64,000 nucleotides of DNA from JABMQB01 sp964408795 (GTDB lineage: Bacteria > Bacteroidota > Bacteroidia > Bacteroidales > Prolixibacteraceae): positions 5,997 through 69,996 of the forward strand of contig CAYPAW010000074.1 of assembly GCA_964408795.1 (NCBI GenBank), written 5' to 3'. Both the position numbers and the translations under genes were made by a program. Numbering within the stretch: the stretch's first letter is position 1; each line of letters opens with the position of its first letter. Under the pieces are notes generated by a model. The model did no database searches and was not told the DNA's origin. It saw only the letters and a list, made by a program, of their open reading frames with translations. Below are positions 41,513 to 51,217 of this stretch, in pieces.

Positions 41513-44500
41513 TTACACTTTTCCCCTGCCGTGGCAATGTTTGTATTTTTTACCGCTTCCGCAGGGACATGGGTCATTTCTGCCAATTTTCTTTTCCACC
41601 CGCACAGGTTGGGGTTTTGCTCTTTCCTGGGTTTGTGTGTTGGCCCCAGCCATCGGATTGGATGCCGGCATTTCATTTTTCTGGGTTTTATAACGGCTCA
41701 TATCCATCCGCCTGCGTGCTTCTGCTTCCCTGACCTGGTTGGGATCCGATAATGGAATGTATCCTTTCATCAGGGTGGAAACAATGTCCTTATTTACCTT
41801 ACCGACCATCTGTTTGAAAAGATTAAACGACTCAAACTTATAGATCAGCAACGGATCTTTCTGTTCGTAGGTAGCATTCTGAACGGATTGCTTGAGATCG
41901 TCCATTTCCCGCAATTGTTCTTTCCATGCTTCATCGAAGATGCGAAGGACAATTTGTTTTTGATAGGATTTAACCAGTTCTTTTCCTTTGTTTTTATAGG
42001 CTTTTTCCAGATTACAAACGATCTGGTACACTTTTCTGCCATCGGTGATCGGAACCACAATATTGGTATACTGGTGGGATTTTTTTTCATACACATCCTT
42101 AATGACCGGATAGGCTTGTTTGGCTATTGTTTCGGCCTTTCGAGTATAGCTTCCGATCATTCCTTCATAGATAGCTTTAACAATCTCCTCCGGTTTCAGT
42201 TTGGCAAAATCCTCTTCGGTCACGGGTGATTCGATGGACAGGAGGCGCATCAGTTCCAGGTTAAAATCCTCGAACATTCCGGAACCGTAATACTCATTCA
42301 CCAGTTCTTCCACAGAATCGTACATCATGTTGAGCACATCCACCTCGAGTCTTTCGCCATACAATGCATGGCGACGTTTTTTATAGACTACTTCCCGTTG
42401 GGAGTTCATGACGTCGTCGTATTCTAGGAGTCTTTTCCGGATGCCGAAGTTATTCTCTTCCACTTTTTTCTGGGCCCGTTCTATGGATTTTGAGATCATG
42501 GAGTGCTGGATCACCTCGCCTTCTTTTAATCCGAGGCGGTCCATGATTCCGGAGATCCGGTCGGTTCCAAAGAGGCGCATCAGGTCGTCTTCGAGGGATA
42601 CGTAGAATTGTGAGGATCCCGGGTCGCCTTGTCTTCCCGAGCGTCCTCGCAACTGCCTGTCGACGCGCCGTGAGTCATGTCTCTCGGTACCTATGATGGC
42701 CAGTCCTCCGGCTTTCACCACTTCCGGGGTTAATTTGATGTCAGTACCCCGACCGGCCATATTGGTTGCGATGGTTACCGTTCCGGTTCTTCCGGCTTCG
42801 GCCACAATTTCAGCTTCCCGGGCATGGAGTTTGGCATTCAGAACATTGTGCTTAATGCCCTTAATATTCAACATCCGGCTCAACAATTCAGAAATCTCAA
42901 CCGATGTAGTTCCCACCAATACCGGACGTCCTAGTTTGTTCAGGTCCAGAATTTCACCAATGACGGCATTGTATTTCTCGCGTTTGGTTTTGTATACCAG
43001 ATCTTCACGGTCATCACGGATTACCGGCCGGTTGGTAGGTATGACTACCACCTCCAGCTTGTAAATATCCCAGAATTCCCCTGCTTCTGTTTCGGCCGTT
43101 CCCGTCATCCCTGCCAGTTTGTGATACATCCGGAAGTAATTCTGAAGGGTTATCGTTGCAAAGGTCTGGGTTGCCGCTTCCACTTTCACCTTTTCCTTGG
43201 CCTCGATTGCCTGATGCAATCCGTCGGAATACCTGCGTCCTTCCATAATACGACCGGTCTGCTCATCCACAATCTTGACCTTATTGTCAATTAAAACATA
43301 CTCCACATCCTTTTCAAACATGGTGTATGCTTTCAGCAGCTGGTTGACCGTATGAACGCGTTCCGATTTCACGGCGTAGTTCTGCAGCAGGGTATCTTTT
43401 TTTTCCAGTTTTTCTTCGGGTGTAAGATTGGAATTTTCCAGTTCGGCCATTTCCGCACCCATATCGGGCAGAATAAAAAATTCCGAATCCTCAAGGCCGG
43501 CTGAAATCAGATCGATCCCTTTGTCGGTAAGTTCTACCGAATTTTGTTTTTCTTCAATGATGAAATACAATGGATCGGTTACTATATGCATGTTTTTGCT
43601 GTTTTCCTGCATATAGAAATTTTCTGTTTTTTGCATGATGACCTTCATGCCCTCTTCGCTGAGAAATTTAATCAGGGATTTATTTTTCGGCAGTCCTTTA
43701 TGGGCTCTGAGCAACAGGAGAGCTCCTTCCTTTTTCTCTTCCGGGGTTGCATCTTCATTGGTCAGCAGTTTTTTGGCTTCGGTGAATATTCCGTTAACCA
43801 GGTCACGCTGTGCCCTGAAGAGTTTCTCCACATACGGTTTCAGTTGTTCAAATTGCTGGTTTTCACCTTTGGGTACCGGGCCTGAGATAATCAACGGGGT
43901 CCGGGCATCATCGATCAGCACCGAGTCAACCTCATCAACAATCGCATAATGATGTTTTCGTTGAACCAGGTCTTCCGGATTAACTGCCATGTTATCGCGG
44001 AGATAATCAAAACCGAATTCATTGTTGGTCCCAAAGGTAATGTCACAATGGTATGCTTTTCTGCGGGCTTCCGAGTTGGGTTGGTGTTTATCAATGCAGT
44101 CGACACTCAGTCCGTGGAATTCAAAAATCGGTCCCATCCATTCAGCATCCCGTTTGGAAAGATAGTCATTGACCGTAACAATATGCACTCCCCTGCTTGT
44201 CAAAGCATTCAGAAAAACCGGTAAGGTGGCAACCAGGGTTTTCCCCTCCCCGGTAGCCATTTCAGCAATGTCGCCCTTATGAAGTACAATGCCCCCGATA
44301 AGCTGAACATCGTAGTGGATCATGTTCCAGGTAATCTCCGTACCCCCGGCAACCCATTTATTTTTCCAAATGGCCTTGTTTCCTTCCACTTTGATACTGG
44401 CCCGTTCAGCGGCCAGGTTTTTATCAAAATCCGTTGCGGTTACCACCAACTCGTTGTTTTCAAAAAACCGGCGCGCCGTATCCTTGACAATGGCAAAGGC

Positions 44501-44830
44501 TACCGGTAGAACTTCATTCAATACCTCTTCCAGTTTATCATGGATGATCTCCTCCAACTTATCAATCCGTTCATAGACCTTTTCGCTCTCCTGGATTTCT
44601 ACCTCCTCAACCTCCTCCTTCAGTCCCGCTATTTCATCCACTTCCGGCCTGATACGATCATGAATACTATTTTTTATCCGTATCGTTTCTGCCCTTAATT
44701 CATCGTTTGAAAGTTTTGTAACTCTTTCATATTCCGAATGAATAGCATCCACAACAGGCATTATCTCCTTAATGTCTCTCTCTGATTTATTCCCCAGAAT
44801 CTTGCCCAGTACTTTCGTTATAAATGCCAT
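41513..44830 (-). CDS. secA: preprotein translocase ATPase SecA (long Bacteroidota form)
   Basis: This is a 1105-residue translocase motor. Walker A is in MATGEGKTLVATLPVFL, DEAD-type Walker B in YAIVDEVDSVLIDDARTPLIISGP, and motif VI-like GRGTDIKL, RRVDRQLRGRSGRQGDPG. An insertion of about 150 residues in NBD1 (residues 340-500 region) makes it longer than E. coli SecA (901). The C-terminus has the zinc-binding SEC-C motif DPCPCGSGKKYKHCHG, which binds SecB and phospholipid. It drives export of signal-peptide proteins through SecYEG. Confidence 0.97.
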   Translation of the reverse strand: MAFITKVLGKILGNKSERDIKEIMPVVDAIHSEYERVTKLSNDELRAETIRIKNSIHDRIRPEVDEIAGLKEEVEEVEIQESEKVYERIDKLEEIIHDKLEEVLNEVLPVAFAIVKDTARRFFENNELVVTATDFDKNLAAERASIKVEGNKAIWKNKWVAGGTEITWNMIHYDVQLIGGIVLHKGDIAEMATGEGKTLVATLPVFLNALTSRGVHIVTVNDYLSKRDAEWMGPIFEFHGLSVDCIDKHQPNSEARRKAYHCDITFGTNNEFGFDYLRDNMAVNPEDLVQRKHHYAIVDEVDSVLIDDARTPLIISGPVPKGENQQFEQLKPYVEKLFRAQRDLVNGIFTEAKKLLTNEDATPEEKKEGALLLLRAHKGLPKNKSLIKFLSEEGMKVIMQKTENFYMQENSKNMHIVTDPLYFIIEEKQNSVELTDKGIDLISAGLEDSEFFILPDMGAEMAELENSNLTPEEKLEKKDTLLQNYAVKSERVHTVNQLLKAYTMFEKDVEYVLIDNKVKIVDEQTGRIMEGRRYSDGLHQAIEAKEKVKVEAATQTFATITLQNYFRMYHKLAGMTGTAETEAGEFWDIYKLEVVVIPTNRPVIRDDREDLVYKTKREKYNAVIGEILDLNKLGRPVLVGTTSVEISELLSRMLNIKGIKHNVLNAKLHAREAEIVAEAGRTGTVTIATNMAGRGTDIKLTPEVVKAGGLAIIGTERHDSRRVDRQLRGRSGRQGDPGSSQFYVSLEDDLMRLFGTDRISGIMDRLGLKEGEVIQHSMISKSIERAQKKVEENNFGIRKRLLEYDDVMNSQREVVYKKRRHALYGERLEVDVLNMMYDSVEELVNEYYGSGMFEDFNLELMRLLSIESPVTEEDFAKLKPEEIVKAIYEGMIGSYTRKAETIAKQAYPVIKDVYEKKSHQYTNIVVPITDGRKVYQIVCNLEKAYKNKGKELVKSYQKQIVLRIFDEAWKEQLREMDDLKQSVQNATYEQKDPLLIYKFESFNLFKQMVGKVNKDIVSTLMKGYIPLSDPNQVREAEARRRMDMSRYKTQKNEMPASNPMAGANTQTQERAKPQPVRVEKKIGRNDPCPCGSGKKYKHCHGRGKV

Positions 44831-44865
44831 AGTTCCCTAAAATTAAATCCCAGAATCACTCTACA

Positions 44866-44873
44866 CAAAGGTA
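44866..44873 (-). promoter_or_regulatory. secA -7 element TACCTTTG
   Basis: On the minus strand TACCTTTG matches TAnnTTTG exactly, with TTTT as a weak -33 box 19 bases upstream. The predicted start near 44859 gives a 28-base leader. The 250 bases from 44880 to 45124 hold no other feature that I can see. Confidence 0.68.
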
Positions 44874-45124
44874 GTCAATTTGACAACCCTATAAAACGAT
44901 TCTTCGTTTTTATACATTTCATGCCAAAAGTAGTTTTCTTAACAGAAAAAGAACTCTATTACCCGTCGTAAAAATACAATACTCCTTCTCCTATTAAAGA
45001 AAACCCTTTGCATTGGCAATCTTTAAGGCAAGTCAGGGGTATCGCATTCCAACCGGTTATTTCTTATGATTCACCCTTATTTGAAGAAGCTGTGTAACCA
45101 TGCAATCGCTGTTCATCCGGAAAC

Positions 45125-45170
45125 AACGAAAAATAAAAAAAAGAGCTGCACTCAGTAATACAGCTCTTTA
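45125..45170 (-). terminator. rho-independent terminator for the gene at 45190
   Basis: On the minus strand AAAGAGCTG (45169-45161) pairs with CAGCTCTTT (45148-45140) around a 12-base loop. A run of T follows (TTTTTATTTTT). It is a classic terminator 20 bases after the stop. Confidence 0.85.
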
Positions 45171-45189
45171 GGCAACAAAACATAAAGGG

Positions 45190-45660
45190 TTACTTTAAAA
45201 GATGCGTATAGTTATCATGGATCAAATAAGGCAGGTAACAGGCAATGAATTCCAACGCCTTTTTGTCATCCACCGGATTGGGAGTAATAATCCTTTGTCG
45301 TGCTAACTCTTCCTGATTGATCACAGCCATGGTAATTTGTTTCGGAACCATGCTCCAGTGTTTTTTAACCTGCATAGCTCCAAAGCCTTCAGGTCCCGCA
45401 AGATAGTTTACTTCAAAGAACGCTGTTCGAACAATGTAATTTGTTCCGTCCAGGTTTTTTTTCTTAACGATGGTAACTGGCACTTCTTCTTGACTGTACG
45501 ATAATTGCCAAACCTTTTCTGCCTGTTTCCCCAGATACAGATCTTCCATAGGAGTGATTTCGTACTCCAGGAAATTCTTTCTAAGCCCTGTTGCATACAA
45601 AGAACCACTCACTAAAAGAGTGAACACGACGATAATTGAAACCCAATGATTTTTTTTCAT
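45190..45660 (-). CDS. exported hypothetical protein
   Basis: This 156-residue protein has a signal peptide (MKKNHWVSIIVVFTLLVSGSLYA). The mature part is mixed, with no Cys pair, and includes LGKQAEKVWQLSYSQEEVPVTIVKKKN and FGAMQVKKHWSMVPKQI. I do not recognise a family. Upstream at 45718-45743 the minus strand carries TGTTACA-N15-CGTC, one base short of the ECF core (TGTAAC), so it may be a weak member of the ECF sigma regulon. Confidence 0.7.
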   Translation of the reverse strand: MKKNHWVSIIVVFTLLVSGSLYATGLRKNFLEYEITPMEDLYLGKQAEKVWQLSYSQEEVPVTIVKKKNLDGTNYIVRTAFFEVNYLAGPEGFGAMQVKKHWSMVPKQITMAVINQEELARQRIITPNPVDDKKALEFIACYLPYLIHDNYTHLLK

Positions 45661-45964
45661 GACTTTGTTTTTTAAACGTTGAGTGAAGTTTTCTGTTTAT
45701 TGTTTAATCGTATAAAAGACGCAATGCATCCTATTATGTAACACATAAAAATACTGTTAAAGAACATATTAAATGTGTATTGGCTTCTGATTCCCGGAGT
45801 CAGTATTTTTGAATATTCCAGAAAAAAGGGATACAAAATTTTAAACCCATGAATTATGTTGTATTTTGCGTTCAGAATCGTTTACTGTCTTTACTGTTCA
45901 TTTTGGGAAAAGCAGGAATTATCCTGAGGCAGAAAGTTTTAATGGAAACAAAAAAAGGGTAGAT

Positions 45965-46489
45965 ATGGATTTCTCAACATTGGTTCAGAATCGTTATTCA
46001 GTCAGAAGTTACCAGAATAAGCCGGTGGAAGAAGAAAAAGTGAAAGTTATTCTGGAAGCAGGAAGGCTTGCTCCTTCGGCGGTTAATTACCAACCCTGGT
46101 ATTTCATTGTAATCCGTTCTGAGGAGGAAAGAGAGAGGCTGAATCGTTTGTATCATCGGGACTGGTTCCGAACAGCTCCGGCAGTCATTGTGGTATGCGC
46201 CGACCATTCTGTTTCCTGGAAAAGGAGCCGTGATGGAAAGGATTTTGCCGATATAGATGCAGCAATCGCGATTGACCATATGACCTTACAGGCCGCAGAC
46301 CTTGGATTGGGGACCTGCTGGGTATGCAATTTCAATACCGGGGAATGCATAAAACAACTGGGACTTCCAGAACACGTGGAACCCATTGCTCTGCTGCCCC
46401 TGGGATATCCGGATGATACCCCGCCGGTAAAAAAGAGAAAACCAATGAATGAAGTGGTTTTTTACAATCACTTCGGAAGAAGCCAATAG
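45965..46489 (+). CDS. nitroreductase-family flavoprotein
   Basis: I start at ATG 45965 (MDFSTLVQNRYSVRSYQNKPVEEE), with AAAGGG just before it. The ORF is open 99 bases further upstream, but that part is not conserved in type. The 174-residue protein has the NfsA/FRP-type FMN fold with LAPSAVNYQPWYFIVI and LGLGTCWVCNF typical of the family, and LPEHVEPIALLPLGYPD before the end. It probably reduces an oxidised organic substrate using NAD(P)H. The physiological substrate is unknown. A GTATTTTG promoter-like element lies near 45859. Confidence 0.88.
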   Translation: MDFSTLVQNRYSVRSYQNKPVEEEKVKVILEAGRLAPSAVNYQPWYFIVIRSEEERERLNRLYHRDWFRTAPAVIVVCADHSVSWKRSRDGKDFADIDAAIAIDHMTLQAADLGLGTCWVCNFNTGECIKQLGLPEHVEPIALLPLGYPDDTPPVKKRKPMNEVVFYNHFGRSQ

Positions 46490-46544
46490 TAAGAGGGAGT
46501 TGGAAGAGGAATGACTTTCCAAAACGCAGGAAAAATCCTTTCTT

Positions 46545-47687
46545 CTATCTCCGGCTTTTCAGGTATTTTTCCAGTCTGTTCATTCCTTCCTTGAGGTTTT
46601 TCAGTGAATTGGCATAGGAAAAACGAAGGAATCCTTCGCCATTTTTTCCAAAGTCAATTCCGGGTGTTACTCCCACATGGGCCTTTTCAAGGATTTCAAA
46701 AGCCAGTTTATAGCTATTGGTTGACAAATGGTTGGCGTTGACAAATACATAAAACGCTCCGGTTGGGGGCACCTGGATGTTGAATCCCAGTTCAGAGAGG
46801 CGGGTTAACATGAACCGGCGGCGATTATTGTAGGTTTCTTTCATCCGGGTTACATCGGCTTCAGCATTTCTGAGGGCCGCAATACCAGCCCGTTGTTCTG
46901 CAGAACCGGCGCATATAAACAAATTCTGCTGGATCTTCTGCATGGCTCGTACATAAGGCTTTGGAGCAACTACATAGCCTAAACGCAAGCCGGTCATGGC
47001 ATACAGTTTTGAAAACCCGTTCCATACAAAAGCGTTGTCGGTAAATTCAAGCATGGAATGGGCCTGTCCCTCATAAACCAAGCCGTGGTAAATTTCATCC
47101 GACAGAATCGGAATACCGGATTCGGTCAATTCCTTCATCACCCCGGGAGACATGAGGTTGCCGGTGGGATTCATCGGACTGTTAATGATTATTCCCCGGG
47201 TTTTTGAGGTACTATACTTTTTTATTTCTGAGGGGCGATACTGAAATCCATCTTCTTCATATACCGGTACCGTTACCCCTTTAGCCCCTACAAAGCGGAT
47301 AATGTTCTGGTAACAGGAATATCCGGGATCCGAATGAATGATTTCATCCCTGGTGTCACACAATACCGACAGGGTCAGCAATATGGCGGGGGAGGAACCG
47401 GAAGTAACAATAATCTGCTCCGGAGAGATTTCCACCCGGTATTTTTTTTTGTACTTCCGGGCAATTTCTTCTCTGAGTTCTGGATCCCCCAGACTGTGCG
47501 TATAATGGGTACGTCCTTCGGAGAGCGCCTGGGTTAAAGCTTCAGAAACACAGGAGGGCACATCAAAGTCGGGTTCTCCCACCTCCATATGGATCACATC
47601 GATCCCCCGGCGTTCCATGTCAGCCGCTTTTTCAAGTACTTCCATTACGATGAAGGGGGAAATTCCGGTTGCTTTCGGACTGATCAT
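46545..47687 (-). CDS. class I/II aminotransferase (fold-type I)
   Basis: This is a 380-residue PLP enzyme. The conserved MEVGEPDFDVPSCVSEALTQAL starts the catalytic core. IINSPMNPTGNLM binds the cofactor region, and the Schiff-base lysine lies in WNGFSKLYAMTGLRLGYVVA (about 228). A terminal FLRFSYANSLKNLKEGMNRL follows. Substrate specificity is open: aspartate, alanine or another amino acid. It is probably monocistronic, with the GH26 gene starting 62 bases upstream. Confidence 0.88.
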   Translation of the reverse strand: MISPKATGISPFIVMEVLEKAADMERRGIDVIHMEVGEPDFDVPSCVSEALTQALSEGRTHYTHSLGDPELREEIARKYKKKYRVEISPEQIIVTSGSSPAILLTLSVLCDTRDEIIHSDPGYSCYQNIIRFVGAKGVTVPVYEEDGFQYRPSEIKKYSTSKTRGIIINSPMNPTGNLMSPGVMKELTESGIPILSDEIYHGLVYEGQAHSMLEFTDNAFVWNGFSKLYAMTGLRLGYVVAPKPYVRAMQKIQQNLFICAGSAEQRAGIAALRNAEADVTRMKETYNNRRRFMLTRLSELGFNIQVPPTGAFYVFVNANHLSTNSYKLAFEILEKAHVGVTPGIDFGKNGEGFLRFSYANSLKNLKEGMNRLEKYLKSRR

Positions 47688-47748
47688 GGTATTTGTTTAA
47701 ATCCAATGTTAAAAATAACCCTCCCGGAAGAAAAAAACAATGACCTAT

Positions 47749-48831
47749 TTACTTCTTCAGCTGTTTCAGTTCATCCAGGAAAAGAATGGATGGGTCGTTC
47801 TTAAAGCGGATAAAATCCGCGGTTGATGGATGTCCGGGATAGGGTGCATAATAATGATCCGGGCGTCCGTTGCGCCATACCAAAACATAGGAGATCCCTC
47901 TCCCGTTTTCTTTTAATGCTTTTAAAAGAACTCCGGTCCAGTAATTTTCCATGGGAATGGTTTCCCGACCTGTTTCCGAAAAGGTAGCCATCTTATTCCT
48001 TGTTTTGGCCAGTTTGGTTACGGTTTGTAATTCTGCAGCAAAAACCTCCGGTTGTTGATGCGGGGAATGGTAATCATCAAATCCCAGCATATCTACATAT
48101 GCATCGCCGGGATAAAAGTTGAGATATTCCTCTTCCGAACTGAAACGGTCTGTCGAATAACACCAAATGAGGTTGTTCACACCTTTTTCCTTTTCGAGGT
48201 ATTGTTTGGTGAATTGCCATAGAGAGTGATAATCGTAAGGTCTCACGTTGTTTCCGCCCCACCAGAACCAACTGCCGGTGACTTCGTGGTAGGGTCTGAA
48301 AACCACCGGAATCAACACTTCATCAGGAGTTTTCAATGCGTTGAAAAATTCGGCTGCCTTATCGAGTTGTCTTTTAAAATATGCATGGTGGCTTCCCCCC
48401 GGCAGAATATGGATTACAGCTTCTTGGGTATCCCAGCTGTCTGATTCGTTTACCGGGTTTCGCATATGCCAGCTGATGGTATTGATTCCCCCCATTTCAT
48501 GCACTTTAATGATCCATTCTTTCATTTTATCAAACCGGACGCTGTCAATGTTTCGTTCTTCTCCGATATGTGCTATATCCCAGCCAAAGACGGCCGGATA
48601 GGACCCGGAAGCTTCTTTGACATCCGAACGGTTTTCCTCAGCCCACCAGCCTATGCCATAGGCCAGGTCATCCTGATGCCCAAACAGGGTATACTCTTCA
48701 GCCAGCTCAGCCATTGTCCGGTAAAGCTCGCGGGTTTCCCGGGTGGCAGAAGAATTAGTCAGTTCGGGCTTCATGGTACACGAAACCATACATATAAAAA
48801 AACAGACGGAAAGTGGAATCGTTGTTTTCAT
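47749..48831 (-). CDS. GH26 beta-mannanase-like lipoprotein
   Basis: This 360-residue lipoprotein has lipobox VSC (about residue 18). The GH26 TIM barrel has catalytic acid/base Glu183 in FRPYHEVTGSWFWWG and nucleophile Glu286 in ATFSETGRE, both in the expected context. The start GHQDDLAYGIGW and VFGWDIAHIG are family features. It probably cleaves beta-1,4-mannan at the cell surface. No SusC/SusD pair is nearby, so it is not a classic polysaccharide-utilisation locus. Confidence 0.92.
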   Translation of the reverse strand: MKTTIPLSVCFFICMVSCTMKPELTNSSATRETRELYRTMAELAEEYTLFGHQDDLAYGIGWWAEENRSDVKEASGSYPAVFGWDIAHIGEERNIDSVRFDKMKEWIIKVHEMGGINTISWHMRNPVNESDSWDTQEAVIHILPGGSHHAYFKRQLDKAAEFFNALKTPDEVLIPVVFRPYHEVTGSWFWWGGNNVRPYDYHSLWQFTKQYLEKEKGVNNLIWCYSTDRFSSEEEYLNFYPGDAYVDMLGFDDYHSPHQQPEVFAAELQTVTKLAKTRNKMATFSETGRETIPMENYWTGVLLKALKENGRGISYVLVWRNGRPDHYYAPYPGHPSTADFIRFKNDPSILFLDELKQLKK

Positions 48832-48892
48832 GCGATTAAAAGTAATTTAATGTTTTGTATATCTGGCACATTTCGTAATCAATACATGTTCA

Positions 48893-48937
48893 ATTCCATG
48901 GCGTATGGAACTCGTCGCGTTCCGATAGCCATCGGGA
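48893..48937. repeat. double palindromic element with CCGAT-agcc-ATCGG
   Basis: TTCCATggcgTATGGAA is followed by TCCGAT-agcc-ATCGGGA, and then CTCGTTTCATTCG, which resembles the GAGYGAAACGA loop sequence of the tandem array at 63.1 kb. It is in the 249-base gap upstream of GH26 that holds no gene I can support. Confidence 0.55.
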
Positions 48938-49080
48938 TCGGGGCTCGTTTCATTCGTTTAGAATTCATTAAGAATTAGGAATACCTCACGTTTCAAAAGT
49001 AAGGATTTTGCCCGGATTTGAATTCCCCGTAAAAGAGGTTTTGTTCTGAAAAACCGGAAGTTCGCATTTTTCCCTGAGGG

Positions 49081-49962
49081 TTAAAGATAGCTGCGGGCTG
49101 CGGTTAATGCCTGGAGACCGTATCCTCCGCCGAAGATGAGATCATGGTTGAGAATATGATAGATCTGATACAGCAAATTTCTTTCTTTCCAATCGGCAGG
49201 CAGGGGATTGATTTCGTTGTATCCGTCCCAGAAAGCTTGTGAGAATCCTCCGAACAGGGTCATGATGCCCATTTCCATTTCCCGGTCGGCATAATACGAC
49301 GCAGGATCGATCAGGGCGGGTCCTTTTTGTGTAAACAGATAGTTTCCCGACCATAAATCGCCATGGATCAATACAGGTTTGCTGTTTGGAGGAATCAGAT
49401 CCGGAAGTTTCACAACCAGTTTTTCGTATATTTTCAATGCATTGCGCTCCATACCTCTCTTTTGCCGTATCAGGGTTATCAAATGCCAAATCCGCTGCTG
49501 ACCGAAGAAATCGATCCAGTTGCTGTGCCAGCGGTTATCCTGAATCGTATCGCCGCAATAGGTATTGTGATAAAAACCGAATTTTTCCGCTGTGAGCCCA
49601 TGAATGGTAGCCAGACCCCGGCCCAGATTTTGGGTATCTGCAATCCCTGCCGGTGCAGGATCCAGGTATTCCAGCAGAATAAAACCGGGACTGGTATCGG
49701 GGGTATTTACCCATACCACACCGGGTATCCGGAGGTACGGATTATCGGCTTTCGCGAGCTCCCGGAGGCTTTCCGCCTCGCGGATAAATACATCCCGGGC
49801 ACACGTGCTGTTCCATTTCAGGAAATAAGTACCTGCTGAAGTTACCAGCCGGGAAGCATGGTTGATGCATCCTCCCCCTATCGGGGAATATGATTCGATC
49901 TCAATGTTCTTCCGGTATTGTGCAGAAAGCTTTTTTTGTATGATCTCAAGAATGGTATGCAT
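49081..49962 (-). CDS. fructosamine kinase family protein
   Basis: This is a 293-residue protein-kinase-fold enzyme of the FN3K family. GGCINHASRLVTSAGTYFLKWN is the nucleotide/Lys region. The catalytic loop VLIHGDLWSGNYLF has HGDLWSGN, and the metal site is PALIDPASYYADREMEMGIMTLFG. FN3K-type kinases phosphorylate sugar adducts on glycated amines to remove them. The specific substrate is open. Confidence 0.9.
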   Translation of the reverse strand: MHTILEIIQKKLSAQYRKNIEIESYSPIGGGCINHASRLVTSAGTYFLKWNSTCARDVFIREAESLRELAKADNPYLRIPGVVWVNTPDTSPGFILLEYLDPAPAGIADTQNLGRGLATIHGLTAEKFGFYHNTYCGDTIQDNRWHSNWIDFFGQQRIWHLITLIRQKRGMERNALKIYEKLVVKLPDLIPPNSKPVLIHGDLWSGNYLFTQKGPALIDPASYYADREMEMGIMTLFGGFSQAFWDGYNEINPLPADWKERNLLYQIYHILNHDLIFGGGYGLQALTAARSYL

Positions 49963-50016
49963 AGCCAGTTTTTAAACGCTCATTTTTGAAGATGAAAATT
50001 CCTTCCAGGGACAAAT

Positions 50017-51147
50017 TTACAAACCTTCCGACGGAAAGAAAAAATTCCTGTATGAGGCAAGATGGGCCTTGTACCATTTGGGATTACGGATCCGTTTCCA
50101 GAGGCTCAACCGTTTATCCTTATTGAAAATGGCTTGTAAAGGCAATGCCAGATACCGGCAAAAGCGGAACACAAGAAAAACCAGGATGCGGTATACCTTG
50201 TAAGGAAACCGGTTATTCCATAAGAATATAGTAAACCGGAACAGGAAAATTTTGCTTTTCCAGTTTTTTGTATACCCGATGCTCCCGGGGGAGTCCATGA
50301 TTCTGGATGTCAATGCCAGCCAGGCGTTGGTAAGCTTTCTGTATTTTCCATAGGCTTCCATGATTTCCCGGGGATTCTCCAGAACCGAAAGTTGAAGAAG
50401 ATCATACATTTGTCTGAGCAGAACCAACCCATAGGCATACGCTTTATCGTTGATTTGAGCATTTAAGGCATTGTGAATGATCAGATCCCTGTTACACGGA
50501 ACAAAAGCGTTCCACTCCCCGGGAAGTTTCTGTTTATGCTTCATTACTTCAGAGGCAGAAAATTTGCTGTCGTGCCAAGGATTGATCAGCCGTCTGTGAA
50601 TTTCTACCGAAGCGGGGAGTCCGGGATGGGTCATCCGGGGATAATGCTTGGCTTTTTTATGTTCCGGAGGGAAATACTCCACCAGGGGCACGTATCCTTC
50701 GTTTCGTAAAATCTCAGCCGCTATCAGCAGTTCATTTTCTTCCACCAGGAAATCGATATCTCCCATCATGCGTTCTCCCACATCTTCATAGAGGGAAATG
50801 GCCAGATGGGCTGCTCCTTTAAGGAAAACCGGAGCAATCGAATGTTTGTTAAGCAAGGCCGAGATATTTTTCATTTGGTTTAGGATCTGCTCATTGCGTT
50901 TCCGGTTCATCCGGGTCAGGTATTCCATGTACTCCACCAGATCGTTGGGAAGTATACCCAGCAAGGAAGCCCTTTTCAGGTTGAGAAAAAAAGCCGGCAG
51001 GACCAGGTGGCTACTGGTCATCCAGACGATCTGTTCCCAGTTTATGGACTCCTGTTGTATCATCTGCTGAATGGAACCAGCCTTCCCGGGATGGCGATCA
51101 AGTGTCAGGCATTTTCCAACAAAAAGCAATGCTTCGGGATAGTTCAT
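50017..51147 (-). CDS. nucleotidyltransferase-fold protein (NTP_transf_5-like)
   Basis: This 376-residue protein has the characteristic HSIAPVFLKGAAHLAISLYEDVGERMMGDIDFLVEENEL block (about 103-142). Its GxMxDIDFLV aspartates are the metal ligands expected of the nucleotidyltransferase fold. The C-terminal part is helical and basic. Members often sit in polysaccharide or peptide-natural-product loci, but here no such genes adjoin. The acceptor is unknown. Confidence 0.85.
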   Translation of the reverse strand: MNYPEALLFVGKCLTLDRHPGKAGSIQQMIQQESINWEQIVWMTSSHLVLPAFFLNLKRASLLGILPNDLVEYMEYLTRMNRKRNEQILNQMKNISALLNKHSIAPVFLKGAAHLAISLYEDVGERMMGDIDFLVEENELLIAAEILRNEGYVPLVEYFPPEHKKAKHYPRMTHPGLPASVEIHRRLINPWHDSKFSASEVMKHKQKLPGEWNAFVPCNRDLIIHNALNAQINDKAYAYGLVLLRQMYDLLQLSVLENPREIMEAYGKYRKLTNAWLALTSRIMDSPGSIGYTKNWKSKIFLFRFTIFLWNNRFPYKVYRILVFLVFRFCRYLALPLQAIFNKDKRLSLWKRIRNPKWYKAHLASYRNFFFPSEGL

Positions 51148-51158
51148 TGTGGGTTTGT

Positions 51159-51187
51159 AAAAAAAAAGCCCGGAGGTATTCCCGGGC
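51159..51187 (-). terminator. terminator of the thrS-infC-rpmI-rplT operon
   Basis: On the minus strand GCCCGG (51187-51182) pairs with CCGGGC (51173-51168), followed by a run of nine T. It lies 30 bases after the rplT stop. Confidence 0.85.
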
Positions 51188-51217
51188 CTGTTTTGTTATT
51201 TCACCTTTTCATTCTGT

